From NCBI GenBank assembly GCA_900552905.1, contig USBR01000007.1:1-36791 (forward strand): DNA of 36,791 bases. Reading direction: 5' to 3'. Each line of letters begins with the position of its first letter. The stretch's first letter is position 1. Source of the DNA: an uncultured Succinatimonas sp. GTDB lineage: Bacteria > Pseudomonadota > Gammaproteobacteria > Enterobacterales > Succinivibrionaceae. Shown here piece after piece: positions 25,200 through 33,357 of this stretch. The notes under the pieces were generated by a model. It worked only from the letters and a program-made list of their open reading frames with translations, had not been told where the DNA came from and searched no databases. Made by a program: the position numbers and the translations under genes.

Positions 25200-26414
25200 T
25201 TAATCCTGAGGAAAATAGGATTTACAGATAAGCCTTAAAGGATGAACCGCCTTTTTGCCGGTGCCATTTTGCATCTGTAGGCGGCAGATATTGCACTCAC
25301 AGATACCTAAAGTAGCCTTTGATTGTTTAATTTTGGCTTTAAGCTCACTGCCAACGACGCGGGCAATGGCGGCGGTGTCTTTTTTATAACCATAGACACC
25401 CGAAAGACCACAACAGCCGGCATTAGCATCTTCAAGCTTAAGATCTGGAATCTTAGGTAAAAGTTTAAAAACCGGGCGTCCATAACCTTGAACCTTAAGA
25501 TGGCATGGGGTGTGGTAGATGACCTCTGCGTTAAGGGGACTGAAGTCCTGTTTAAGCTCACCGCGTTTATCAAGTAAGCATAAATATTCAAGCGCATCAT
25601 ACATATGCGGAGCATAGCTCTTGACGCTCTCATCTAAATTAAAGAGCTCGCGATATTCCTGTTTTAAGATCAAGGCACAGGTAGTACAGGTGGTGATGAT
25701 ATCTAATCCCTGTGCGGCATAATCTTTAAGTAAAGCAGTATTGTGTAAAGCCAGCTTTTCTACCTTATCTAAAAAGCCGGTGGAGATTAAAGGAGAACCA
25801 CAGCATTTAAATTTAGGATCAACTATAACCTCGATCCCTTGATGATTAAGGATCTTGATAAGATCAAGTCCCACCTGCGGTTCATTGTAATTTACATAAC
25901 ATCCGGGAAAATAGAGCACCTTTTTTTGACATTGAGGTTGTTTATACTGACGATAAAGGTGCATAAAGTCTGCTTTAGCATAGCTAGGTAAGGGTGCTTT
26001 AGAGCTAATACCGATAATATCGAGCGCATGCATTTTTTTACCTATAGCCATAGCCTGATTGGCGATGACAGGTAAGAAGGGGATTTTTGTGACGGCTTTG
26101 CCTAAGAATTCATTATTAGCGAGTATATGATCGGCTATCTCATGCTTATGCGTTTTATAGTACTCATAGCGCGCCTTCATATTTAAGGAGGCAATAGGCG
26201 TACCTGACGGACATACGCGTTCGCAGTTTTTGCAATTAGAGCAATATTTGAGCATGCGATCGTCATCGTCGACAAGTTTACGCAGACGGCTGAGAGCTGG
26301 ACCTGTAAGTTTAGGTCCGCGATAATGCAAGCTTGCCTTAGCTACCGGACAGGCGGTAAGACAGATATTACAACTGATGCATTGATCGGGATTATCCGGT
26401 TTGATAATTGACAT
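25200..26414 (-). CDS. glpC: Anaerobic glycerol-3-phosphate dehydrogenase subunit C
   Basis: 404 residues from the ATG at 26414; E. coli GlpC has 396. The frame is open 29 codons further upstream, but GGAG sits 7 bases before this ATG, 4 bases past the glpB stop, and MSIIKPDNPDQCISC aligns with the E. coli N-terminus. It is the iron-sulfur subunit that anchors GlpAB and passes electrons to menaquinone. Two 4Fe-4S motifs are at Cys12/15/18/22 and Cys58/61/64/68, and two CCG-type cysteine-rich domains are marked by CCGSPLISTGF and CCGLSGVYG. Third gene of glpT-glpA-glpB-glpC; its own terminator follows. Confidence 0.95.
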   Translation of the reverse strand: MSIIKPDNPDQCISCNICLTACPVAKASLHYRGPKLTGPALSRLRKLVDDDDRMLKYCSNCKNCERVCPSGTPIASLNMKARYEYYKTHKHEIADHILANNEFLGKAVTKIPFLPVIANQAMAIGKKMHALDIIGISSKAPLPSYAKADFMHLYRQYKQPQCQKKVLYFPGCYVNYNEPQVGLDLIKILNHQGIEVIVDPKFKCCGSPLISTGFLDKVEKLALHNTALLKDYAAQGLDIITTCTTCALILKQEYRELFNLDESVKSYAPHMYDALEYLCLLDKRGELKQDFSPLNAEVIYHTPCHLKVQGYGRPVFKLLPKIPDLKLEDANAGCCGLSGVYGYKKDTAAIARVVGSELKAKIKQSKATLGICECNICRLQMQNGTGKKAVHPLRLICKSYFPQD

Positions 26415-26418
26415 AGCA

Positions 26419-27672
26419 TTACTCCAAAATCGAGGCGGCATGATAGGCCGAACAGATGGCAACTCCGTTACCGGATTTTTCAAAGCAGAAATCATAGCCA
26501 CTCAAAGCGCGGCCTACGACATGGACATTATCTAAAAGCACCTGTCCGTGCTGAAGGGGGCGTAGTTTGTCATCGGTCTCGATACCGTAGGTGGCAAAAG
26601 GCTGCGGTTTACCGGTAAAGAGATATTGATGTGACCATTGTTGCTGATTTTTAGGTACCTCAATTTCTATATTGAAGATAGGTTCATACATACGGCCCAT
26701 TGCGGTAACAAGACCATTGCCAAAGACACCACCTGAGGCGAGGATGAAATGATCTGCCTCATAAGTGCGTAGGCGATCACAGCCCTGTGTCATCACACTA
26801 GTGCAATGCCCATCATGAACTGAAGCGCCAATAACATGGGCCTTTTCTATTATTTCAACTCCGAGTTTTGTGGCCATATTTTTAAGCATGAGCTCTGTTC
26901 TATAACCTGTAACTGAAGGCGGGATCGCTGAAACTTCGATAAATTTAGCGTTAATCTCAATGTCTAGGAGATCTAAAAGATCAGTGGTCGGCGTGGCGCT
27001 GAGAACTGGCGGTAAGATAAATACGGTCTTGCCTTTGACATAATTCTTCAATTGCTCGCGAAAGTTTAAATAACCGACATGGGTATCAAGCTTACGGGCA
27101 ATATCTAAAGCGCTCAGATCGCGGCAGTCGCCTTCACAGTCAAAATTCAAAGTAATTTCTGCACTGAGAATTTCGCAGGAATTTTTCGGCAGATTGCGGC
27201 GCAGATTTTCACAAACTAAGTCTGCAAAATAATCTTTAAGGCCTCTAAAGCCTAAAACTACTAAGCGCTCAGCCTGAGGAATAAGATCGCCTGCAATTGA
27301 GGGCGGGGTTAAACAGGTAGGCTTAAAAGAGCCAATCCCAGTAGGCACCATCTGATTGTGGTGCGCATCGCCCTTATAGGGATAATGCGCATCTTTTGCT
27401 AAGGCGACAAAAGCTTTGAGGGCTGCTTCTATATTAGCAGTACCGATCTTGCTATAGGGATGAGTCTGAGGAAGCTTGGCAATTGCCGCAAGCGGATCCT
27501 CTACCAGTTTTCCGTGGGCATCATAACCTAAGACATCGATGATACCGCCGGCGACGGCGAGCGCGCCTTGACCATAGGAGAGCACCGTAGTGTTAAAGCC
27601 GCGTTTAGCACAGATACAAGAGGCAAAGAGGCCGCTGATGCCACCGCCAATAATTACCACCTCTTTATTCAT
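26419..27672 (-). CDS. glpB: Anaerobic glycerol-3-phosphate dehydrogenase subunit B
   Basis: 417 residues from the ATG at 27672 (E. coli 419). The frame continues 13 codons upstream, but MNKEVVIIGGGISG matches the family start and GAGGAG lies upstream. The N-terminal VVIIGGGISGLFAS is the dinucleotide-binding motif; LAVAGGIIDVLGYD and the C-terminal GYDFCFEKSGNGVAI segment are typical of GlpB. It forms the soluble catalytic dimer with GlpA that oxidises sn-glycerol-3-phosphate to dihydroxyacetone phosphate under anaerobic conditions. The start overlaps the glpA end by 8 bases and the stop is 4 bases before glpC, so the three genes are coupled. Confidence 0.95.
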   Translation of the reverse strand: MNKEVVIIGGGISGLFASCICAKRGFNTTVLSYGQGALAVAGGIIDVLGYDAHGKLVEDPLAAIAKLPQTHPYSKIGTANIEAALKAFVALAKDAHYPYKGDAHHNQMVPTGIGSFKPTCLTPPSIAGDLIPQAERLVVLGFRGLKDYFADLVCENLRRNLPKNSCEILSAEITLNFDCEGDCRDLSALDIARKLDTHVGYLNFREQLKNYVKGKTVFILPPVLSATPTTDLLDLLDIEINAKFIEVSAIPPSVTGYRTELMLKNMATKLGVEIIEKAHVIGASVHDGHCTSVMTQGCDRLRTYEADHFILASGGVFGNGLVTAMGRMYEPIFNIEIEVPKNQQQWSHQYLFTGKPQPFATYGIETDDKLRPLQHGQVLLDNVHVVGRALSGYDFCFEKSGNGVAICSAYHAASILE

Positions 27673-29275
27673 GATTTTGCTCCTCGTGATTGATATTGAG
27701 GCTGACTTCATAGATGCCGCGGGCTAATTCCACATAGCGCATCTGATTGCCCCACATTACCGGACGTATACCTTTCCAGCGGGCTTCTAAAAATTCTTTA
27801 AATAAAGACGCAGTATCATCAGCCCAATCACATTTCAGGCGTTTTACCGTACCTACAGCTCTATAGGTACAGAAGGTGCCCTGACAGGTGCCCATGCCTA
27901 AACGGGTACGGCGTCTGACATCAGAGATAGAGTGAGTGGTAGGCTCTGAGGCTACAACCTCAATTTCAGCCTTAGTAACGTTTTCGCATTCACAGATAAG
28001 TTCACCTTGAGCTTTATTAGCTTCAATATTGCTGATAATTTTTTCAAAGCGCTCCGGACCTTGACGGTCTTGGCATAATTTAGCGCCATAGGCCGGGAAG
28101 ATCTTATGTGCGCGAGCGCTAAGCTTTGGATCGGGATCTTCAATAAGCGGGATGTCCGCAGTTTGACAGCGCTTAGAACAGCCAAGTTTAGGGGCGACAA
28201 GATCGCAGACCTTTTGGGCCATCAGGCGGTGGGTAGTGAACTTACCGCCGCAGACGGACATAAAGCCTTGTAAACCGTCTTTTTCATGATCGAGCGCGAC
28301 AAAGTCACGAGAGGCATTGCGGCCGGAAACTTTTTCATCGCCACTATAAAGGGGACGACAGCCAGCAAAGACACGCAGAATACGATAATCGTAGATATTT
28401 TCAAAGGTGGCCTTACCGATATCGAGCATGGACTTCACCTCTTCTTGTGAGGTGGTATTGTCGTCAGGATCACTATTGATAGAAGTAGTACCTAAGATGG
28501 TGACGGTGCCATGCGGTACAAAGATATCTGCATCTGCAGGTTGATGCAGGCGGTGAATAACGTTGTGACAAATACGGTGATTGAATGCAATCAGTGAGCC
28601 CTTAGAGGGATTTACATGCAGTTTAAGTCCAGCTAAGGCGGCAACCTCACCGCACCAGGGGCCAGCAGCTGAGATTAAATAGGAACAAGCGATTTTTTTA
28701 CGCTCATGAGTGCGCACATCCTCAATGGTGACACCGTGAACACGTCCACAGGTCGCATCGATAGCGACTACCTTGTGATAGGTAATGGTTTTGCCACCAT
28801 AATGTTTGGCACTGTCGAAATTTTGCCATAAAAGTCTAAAGCTATCGATGGCAGCTCCAGGGCACATATATGCTGATTGTACCTTGCGGCTGACATTAGG
28901 CTCTAGAGTAAATAATTCGTCTAAAGTTAATGGTTTAGCGTCAATACCGGCAGCAGCGCAGGATTTAAGCCAAATATCTTCATAAGCTTCTTCATCTTCG
29001 GGGGTACGGATGAAGATCGAATTGATAGGCTCTACACAATGTTTGCCGATACGGCGCAAAATAGTGTTTTCTTCAATGCACTCAACCGCAGCATGGCGAT
29101 CTTTAACCGCATAGCGAGCGCCTGAATGCAATAAACCATGAAAGCGGGAGCTCGTACCACAGCCTAAATCGCCTCGTTCAACTAAGATAGCCTGAATACC
29201 ACGTAAGGACAGATCGCGCAGGATACCGGCACCAGTTGCACCGCCACCGATAATTACGACTTCAGTACTTAACAT
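27665..29275 (-). CDS. glpA: Anaerobic glycerol-3-phosphate dehydrogenase subunit A
   Basis: 536 residues (E. coli 542). The FAD-binding motif VVIIGGGATGAGILRDL is at 6-22, followed by LVERGDLGCGTSSR and FHGLLHSGARYA of the glycerol-3-phosphate oxidase family. The C-terminal BFD-like [2Fe-2S] domain is marked by ICECENVTKAE and GMGTCQGTFC. GlpA is the catalytic flavoprotein; the C-terminal iron-sulfur domain separates it from the aerobic GlpD. GGGAG lies 7 bases upstream of the ATG. A terminator hairpin separates it from glpT. Confidence 0.97.
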   Translation of the reverse strand: MLSTEVVIIGGGATGAGILRDLSLRGIQAILVERGDLGCGTSSRFHGLLHSGARYAVKDRHAAVECIEENTILRRIGKHCVEPINSIFIRTPEDEEAYEDIWLKSCAAAGIDAKPLTLDELFTLEPNVSRKVQSAYMCPGAAIDSFRLLWQNFDSAKHYGGKTITYHKVVAIDATCGRVHGVTIEDVRTHERKKIACSYLISAAGPWCGEVAALAGLKLHVNPSKGSLIAFNHRICHNVIHRLHQPADADIFVPHGTVTILGTTSINSDPDDNTTSQEEVKSMLDIGKATFENIYDYRILRVFAGCRPLYSGDEKVSGRNASRDFVALDHEKDGLQGFMSVCGGKFTTHRLMAQKVCDLVAPKLGCSKRCQTADIPLIEDPDPKLSARAHKIFPAYGAKLCQDRQGPERFEKIISNIEANKAQGELICECENVTKAEIEVVASEPTTHSISDVRRRTRLGMGTCQGTFCTYRAVGTVKRLKCDWADDTASLFKEFLEARWKGIRPVMWGNQMRYVELARGIYEVSLNINHEEQNHE

Positions 29276-29292
29276 AAAAATCTCCCAATCTT

Positions 29293-29325
29293 AAAAATAG
29301 GTACACAGTTAAAACTGTGTACCTA
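29293..29325 (-). terminator. Terminator/attenuator between glpT and glpA
   Basis: Two perfectly complementary 13-base arms, 29298-29310 (TAGGTACACAGTT) and 29313-29325, with a two-base centre. On the reverse strand five T residues follow (complement of 29293-29297). It falls between the glpT stop and the glpA ribosome binding site, so it can end glpT transcripts while letting some polymerase reach glpABC. Confidence 0.85.
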
Positions 29326-29336
29326 AACCCTTATGT

Positions 29337-30688
29337 TTATTTAATAGCGGCATTGCGTGCGATGGTCTTCTTCTCGTCGAGCATGACGATCACCAGTAAG
29401 AGCACGGCAATGACAGAACCACCGATGAGTAAATAGAAGCCCCAGTCCCAACCAAAGTGTTCAACAGTCCAACCGATGGCGGCAGAAGCAATTACGGAAC
29501 CACCTAAGTAACCAAAGAGACCGGTGAAACCTGCGGCAGTGCCGGCAGCTTTCTTGTGAGCTAATTCAAGGGCGTGCAGGCCGATGAGCATTACCGGACC
29601 GTAGATTAAGAAGCCGATGACGATCATGCAGGTCATATCGATCTGCGGGTGTCCTGCCGGAGTTAACCAGTAGATGATGGTAGCAATGGTTACTAAGGAC
29701 ATGAAGAAGACACCGGTAGCACCACGGTTACCCTTAAAGACCTTATCTGACATCCAGCCGCAGAATAAGGTGCCCGGGATTCCTGCATATTCATAGAGGA
29801 AATAAGCCCAAGAACTAGTATCGATAGCGTGCATCTTGACCTCGCTTAAATAAGCCGGAGACCAGTCTAAGATGCCGTAACGGAGTAAGTAGACGAAGAC
29901 GTTAGCAATAGCGATCATCCATAAAGCTTTGTTCGGGAACACATACTTCATGAAGATTTCTTTAGCTGTAAGCTCGATCTCAGACTCTTTTTTGTCATAA
30001 TCGGCCGGATAATCGTTTTTGTACTCTTCAATTGGCGGTAAACCACAGGATTGTGGGGTATCGCGCATCATGATGAAGGCAAAGATCGCAACGGCGATAG
30101 CGGCAATGGCGGGCATATAGAAGGCGGCGTGCCAATCGTTGAAAAGAGCCATTCCTAATAAGAAGAGTAAGGGCGGGATACCTCCTCCGACGTTATGGGC
30201 GCAGTTCCATACAGAAACGATACTGCCGCGTTCTTTCTGTGACCACCAGTGCACCATGGTACGACCGCAAGGAGGCCAACCCATTCCCTGAAACCAACCG
30301 CAGATGAAGAGCAAGACGAACATCACGGCGATAGAGGAGGTGGCCCATGGGAAGACACCCATGATGAGCATGATGGAGGCTGCCAGTATCAAGCCTAAAG
30401 GTAAGAAATAACGCGGATTGGCACGATCGGAGAAGGAGCCTGAAATAAATTTTGAGAAACCATAAGCTATGGAAATAGCAGATAGAGCGAAACCTAAGTC
30501 AGCTTTTGAGAAGCCTTCTTCCTGTAAATAGGGATGGCTAAAGCAAAGTTTTTACGGACTAAATAATAAGCGGCATAACCGAAGAAAATACCGAAGAAGA
30601 TTTGCCAGCGTAGACGACGATAGGTTGGATCGATTTGCTCTTTAGGCAAGCGTTCAATATGTGCAGCCGGTTGTAAGAACTTGAGCAT
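29337..30688 (-). pseudogene. glpT: Glycerol-3-phosphate transporter GlpT, frameshifted
   Basis: The N-terminal 53 residues (30688 down to about 30531: [33 protein letters not shown]) and the rest in the next frame ([19 protein letters not shown] onward, through [43 protein letters not shown] and GYLGGSV) each align well with E. coli GlpT. One base is missing at the GGG run 30531-30533 (forward strand), giving an early TAG at 30494. Restoring it yields 450 residues; E. coli has 452. GlpT is an inner-membrane antiporter of glycerol-3-phosphate and phosphate with 12 spans. The rest shows no decay, so this may be a recent mutation, a phase-variable site or a sequencing error. AGGAG lies 6 bases upstream of the ATG. 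An internal restart at 30392 would give a 351-residue fragment lacking the first spans. Confidence 0.9.
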
Positions 30689-30731
30689 AGGTACTCCTCA
30701 TGAATGATTAGTGTGATTTTTTATTTTATTT

Positions 30732-30757
30732 GGTGTTAATTATTGTGAGCTAACACC
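30732..30757. promoter_or_regulatory. Palindrome at the glpT promoter, candidate operator
   Basis: GGTGTTA (30732-30738) and TAACACC (30751-30757) form a perfect inverted repeat with a 12-base spacer. It overlaps the likely start of reverse transcription: a possible -10 (TATAAG, complement of 30757-30762) adjoins it. Position suits a repressor such as the divergent DeoR-type protein; the sequence does not obviously match the E. coli GlpR operator. Confidence 0.5.
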
Positions 30758-30801
30758 TTATATTCTTGGCTTGAAGTTTAGTTTTATTTAATGCAAATAA
30801 T

Positions 30802-30817
30802 TGTGATTAAGATCAAA
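30802..30817. promoter_or_regulatory. CRP/FNR-like binding site upstream of glpT
   Basis: TGTGA-TTAAGA-TCAAA matches the CRP pattern TGTGA-N6-TCACA at 9 of 10 positions, and GTGAT-TAAG-ATCAA matches the FNR pattern TTGAT-N4-ATCAA at 9 of 10. Its centre is about 60 bases upstream of the proposed glpT transcription start, suitable for class I activation. Which regulator uses it cannot be told; either fits, as E. coli glpT and glpABC respond to CRP and FNR. Confidence 0.6.
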
Positions 30818-30918
30818 TTCTATTTTAAGTATAGATATTGAAAATTGAATGTTTGATATATATCTGCTTTTCACATTTGACTATGTATATCACATGCTTA
30901 AAAGAGGCAATTGACAGG

Positions 30919-30991
30919 AAAATATCCAAAAAAATAGATGAATTTTCTCAAATAATAGACAATAACCCAAAAAATATCCAACATAATAGAT
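30919..30991. repeat. Imperfect 21-base direct repeat pair with phased AATAGA motifs
   Basis: Copies at 30919-30939 and 30971-30991 agree at 19 of 21 bases (AAAATATCCAA ... AATAGAT). AATAGA occurs at 30933, 30954 and 30985, spaced 21 and 31 bases, that is close to two and three helical turns. Candidate operator array for the divergent regulator. Confidence 0.55.
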
Positions 30992-31030
30992 TTTTGCGCT
31001 AAATTAAGCTGATTTTAGCAATTTTTCTTT

Positions 31031-31098
31031 TCACAAAAACTTTCGCTATATTCACAAAAATAGGCTAAATGGTCACATTAAATTACATTGATTTGTGA
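31031..31098. repeat. Four TCACA/TGTGA elements at 21-base intervals
   Basis: TCACA begins at 31031, 31052 and 31073; its complement TGTGA begins at 31094. The first two share the longer TTCACAAAAA. The exact 21-base period (two helical turns) suggests a protein bound on one face of the DNA between glpT and the regulator gene. Confidence 0.55.
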
Positions 31099-31151
31099 AA
31101 TTAACATATAGAGTTCTTATTAAATAAATATGTAACATTTTAGAATAAAGA

Positions 31152-31157
31152 TATAAT
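31152..31157 (+). promoter_or_regulatory. Possible -10 of the DeoR-family regulator
   Basis: A perfect TATAAT stands about 175 bases before the ATG, without a good -35 at 16-18 bases. It could be an activator-dependent promoter; the TCACA array ends about 55 bases upstream. The remaining leader (31165-31332) has no gene. Confidence 0.4.
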
Positions 31158-31332
31158 CAGAATCAAAAATGATCTTTTAGTGGGATTTCTTGAAAAGAGA
31201 AATGTTTGTTTAGCGAAAATTTTTGAAAATAATTGTGAAGGAGAATATACTGAGTCTATCTAAGATAAGCTCAATTGCCTCTAAGCTTAAAGAAGCTCTA
31301 CAGGCTTTAACTTCTATATATAGGTAGGCTTT

Positions 31333-32091
31333 ATGATTCCTCTTGAGAGACGACAATTTATATTGCAACAGATTGCTTTGCGCGGGGTGGTGGGAATTTA
31401 TGATCTTGCTCATGCCTTGTCGGTGTCGCATATGACCATAAGACGTGATTTAGATAAATTGCAGCAAGAGGGATTGGTGGTTTTAGTTTCAGGAGGCGTG
31501 AAGATTTCTAAAAAGCTTAGCGCTGAACCTGAACTTATAGTTAAAGAAAGTATGGCCGCTGAGGAAAAGATGCGTATTGCCAAAGCGGCGGTAGAGTATA
31601 TTCCGCGTAATGGCTGTATATTTTTAGATGATGGCACTACTACCTTAGCTTTAGCACAGTTAGTTTCTGATTGGGAAGATTTAACTGTGGTTACTAATGA
31701 CTTTGTGATCATGGATTTTCTAAGCGAGCATAGTGTCTGTACCGTTTTTCATACCGGCGGTATGGTGCGTAAGCGCTATCGCTACTGTGTAGGTGAGATG
31801 GCCACTAAGATTATCAAAGCCATGACCTTTGATGTATCCTTTATGTCAGCCTCTTCTTGGGACGAGCGCGGCGTGACTACCCCTGATTTAGAGAAGCTCT
31901 CAGTTAAGCAAGCGGCAATTAACAGTGGCCGTAAGAATATTTTAATCTGCGATCAGAGTAAATATGGACAGGTAGCGACCTTTTTAGCTTTTGATCTTAA
32001 AGATCTCGATCTGATTATCTCCGATACTAAGCTCTCAAAGCAGGCCATTGAGGCGGTAGCAGAGCGCCGGGTTGAGCTTAAATTAGTCTAA
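31333..32091 (+). CDS. DeoR-family transcriptional regulator, candidate GlpR-type repressor
   Basis: 252 residues, the same as E. coli GlpR. The N-terminal winged helix is at about 1-57, with LAHALSVSHMTIRRDLDKLQQEG containing the DeoR recognition helix. The C-terminal sugar-phosphate-sensing DeoRC domain has FLDDGTTTLALAQ, VVTNDFVIM, HTGGMVRKRYRYCVGEMA and ILICDQSKYGQVA. Family members bind a phosphorylated sugar or glycerol-3-phosphate as inducer. It diverges from glpT-glpABC across a 644-base spacer with palindromes and phased repeats, so control of the glp genes is likely. Similarity to E. coli GlpR itself is moderate, so I do not assign the symbol. AGGTAGG lies about 5-12 bases before the ATG. 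Confidence 0.85.
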   Translation: MIPLERRQFILQQIALRGVVGIYDLAHALSVSHMTIRRDLDKLQQEGLVVLVSGGVKISKKLSAEPELIVKESMAAEEKMRIAKAAVEYIPRNGCIFLDDGTTTLALAQLVSDWEDLTVVTNDFVIMDFLSEHSVCTVFHTGGMVRKRYRYCVGEMATKIIKAMTFDVSFMSASSWDERGVTTPDLEKLSVKQAAINSGRKNILICDQSKYGQVATFLAFDLKDLDLIISDTKLSKQAIEAVAERRVELKLV

Positions 32092-32307
32092 TTAACTTAA
32101 GTTAAAACTCTCAGAGAGCAAATTTTCTAAAAGCCCTAATGTTTCTTAGGGCTTAGCTTGCCTTAAAATCAAAAGCAAAGATCTTAAAAGAGCTTTTTTA
32201 ACCTGATTTTAATCAAATTCTCATCTGACATTTACCTCTTTGTGGCTAAATTGACGCCGGTTCCTGATAGGGTCAAATTAAAGAATGACAATTAATGTTT
32301 TTTTTAA
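32092..32307. other. Spacer between the regulator gene and the rpsL promoter
   Basis: No gene. AAGCCCTAA (32131-32139) and TTAGGGCTT (32146-32154) form a nine-pair hairpin, a candidate terminator for the regulator gene although it lacks a T tail. TTGAC at about 32249 and GTCAA at about 32275 form a widely spaced inverted repeat of unknown meaning. Confidence 0.45.
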
Positions 32308-32337
32308 TTGACCTTCCGCTTTTACCTGTATTAAAAT
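32308..32337 (+). promoter_or_regulatory. str operon promoter
   Basis: TTGACC (32308-32313) and TAAAAT (32332-32337) with an 18-base spacer, about 75 bases before rpsL. The transcript would start near 32344 and begin with the hairpin CACCCA/TGGGTG (32345-32360), loop ATAA. Confidence 0.75.
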
Positions 32338-32409
32338 GCTAGGTCACCCAATAATGGGTGTAATAGTAAAGTCTGTCCAGATTGTTGGACTAACAGGAGA
32401 TTTTATTTA

Positions 32410-32784
32410 ATGTCTACTATCAATCAGCTGGTTCGCAAACCTCGCATCAAGGCAGTAGCCAAGAATAAGGTTCCGGCCTTAGAAGCTTGCCCGCAGAAGC
32501 GTGGCGTTTGCACCCGTGTTTATGCAACTAGCCCTAAGAAGCCGAATTCGGCTATGCGTAAAGTTTGCCGTGTTCGTTTAACCAATGGCTTTGAGGTTAC
32601 CTCCTACATCGGTGGTGAGGGTCACAACCTCCAGGAACACTCTGTTGTTATGATTCGTGGCGGTCGTGTTAAGGACCTCCCGGGTGTTCGTTATCACACC
32701 ATTCGCGGTTCCTTAGACTGCGCTGGTGTAAAGGATCGTAAACAGTCCCGCTCTAAGTATGGTGTCAAGAAGCCTAAGGCTTAA
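32410..32784 (+). CDS. rpsL: 30S ribosomal protein S12
   Basis: 124 residues, the standard length. S12 lies at the decoding centre and controls accuracy. [15 protein letters not shown] (41-55) and [13 protein letters not shown] (84-96) keep the lysines whose mutation gives streptomycin resistance (E. coli Lys42 and Lys87, mature numbering), so the ribosome should be sensitive; Asp in KDLPG is the usual methylthiolation site. AGGAG lies 10-14 bases upstream of the ATG. First gene of rpsL-rpsG-fusA-tuf. Confidence 0.99.
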   Translation: MSTINQLVRKPRIKAVAKNKVPALEACPQKRGVCTRVYATSPKKPNSAMRKVCRVRLTNGFEVTSYIGGEGHNLQEHSVVMIRGGRVKDLPGVRYHTIRGSLDCAGVKDRKQSRSKYGVKKPKA

Positions 32785-32868
32785 GACATCCCCGCAGAGT
32801 AAGGCCAAACGTTAAATATTTATCCAGGTTCTGTTTTGGAGAACCCTGAAATTACGAGGATTTTTTAA
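32785..32868 (+). promoter_or_regulatory. rpsL-rpsG intercistronic region, candidate S7 binding site
   Basis: CAGGTTCT (32825-32832) and AGAACCCTG (32840-32848) form a hairpin with one bulged base, before the rpsG ribosome binding site GAGGA. In E. coli S7 binds this intercistronic region and represses rpsG and downstream genes. Inference from position and folding. Confidence 0.45.
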
Positions 32869-33339
32869 ATGCCTAGACGTCGTGAAGTTGCTCAGCGCAA
32901 GATTTTGCCTGATCCTAAGTTCAATTCTGAGCTTTTAGCTAAATTCATCAACGTAGTTATGCAGGACGGTAAGAAGTCTATTGCAGAAGCTATTGTTTAT
33001 GGCGCATTAGATACCATTTCTGAGAAGAGCGGCAAGGAGCACCTCGCCCTGTTCGAGGAAGCCCTTGATCATATCCGTCCTGACGTAGAAGTAAAGTCTC
33101 GTCGTGTTGGCGGTGCTAACTATCAGGTTCCAGTAGAAGTTCGTCCGGCTCGTGGCAACGCTTTAGCTATGCGTTGGTTAGTTGATGCCGCTCGTGCTCG
33201 TCACGAGAAGAGCATGGCTGCCCGCCTTGCCGCTGAGATGCAGGACGCTGTTGAAAACAAGGGTACTGCCGTTAAGAAGCGCGAAGACGTACATCGTATG
33301 GCCGAAGCTAACAAGGCCTTCAGCCACTTCCGCTGGTAG
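32869..33339 (+). CDS. rpsG: 30S ribosomal protein S7
   Basis: 156 residues, a standard length. S7 starts assembly of the 30S head by binding the 3' major domain of 16S rRNA. The N-terminal [17 protein letters not shown], the [23 protein letters not shown] segment and the C-terminal [15 protein letters not shown] are typical. GAGGA is 10 bases upstream. fusA starts 18 bases after the stop. Confidence 0.99.
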   Translation: MPRRREVAQRKILPDPKFNSELLAKFINVVMQDGKKSIAEAIVYGALDTISEKSGKEHLALFEEALDHIRPDVEVKSRRVGGANYQVPVEVRPARGNALAMRWLVDAARARHEKSMAARLAAEMQDAVENKGTAVKKREDVHRMAEANKAFSHFRW

Positions 33340-33357
33340 TACAGGAGCTAATTTATT

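Noticed and set aside
30919-31098. CRISPR array in the glpT-regulator spacer
   Set aside because: Repeats are too short, imperfect and few, with no unique spacers of uniform length or cas genes nearby.
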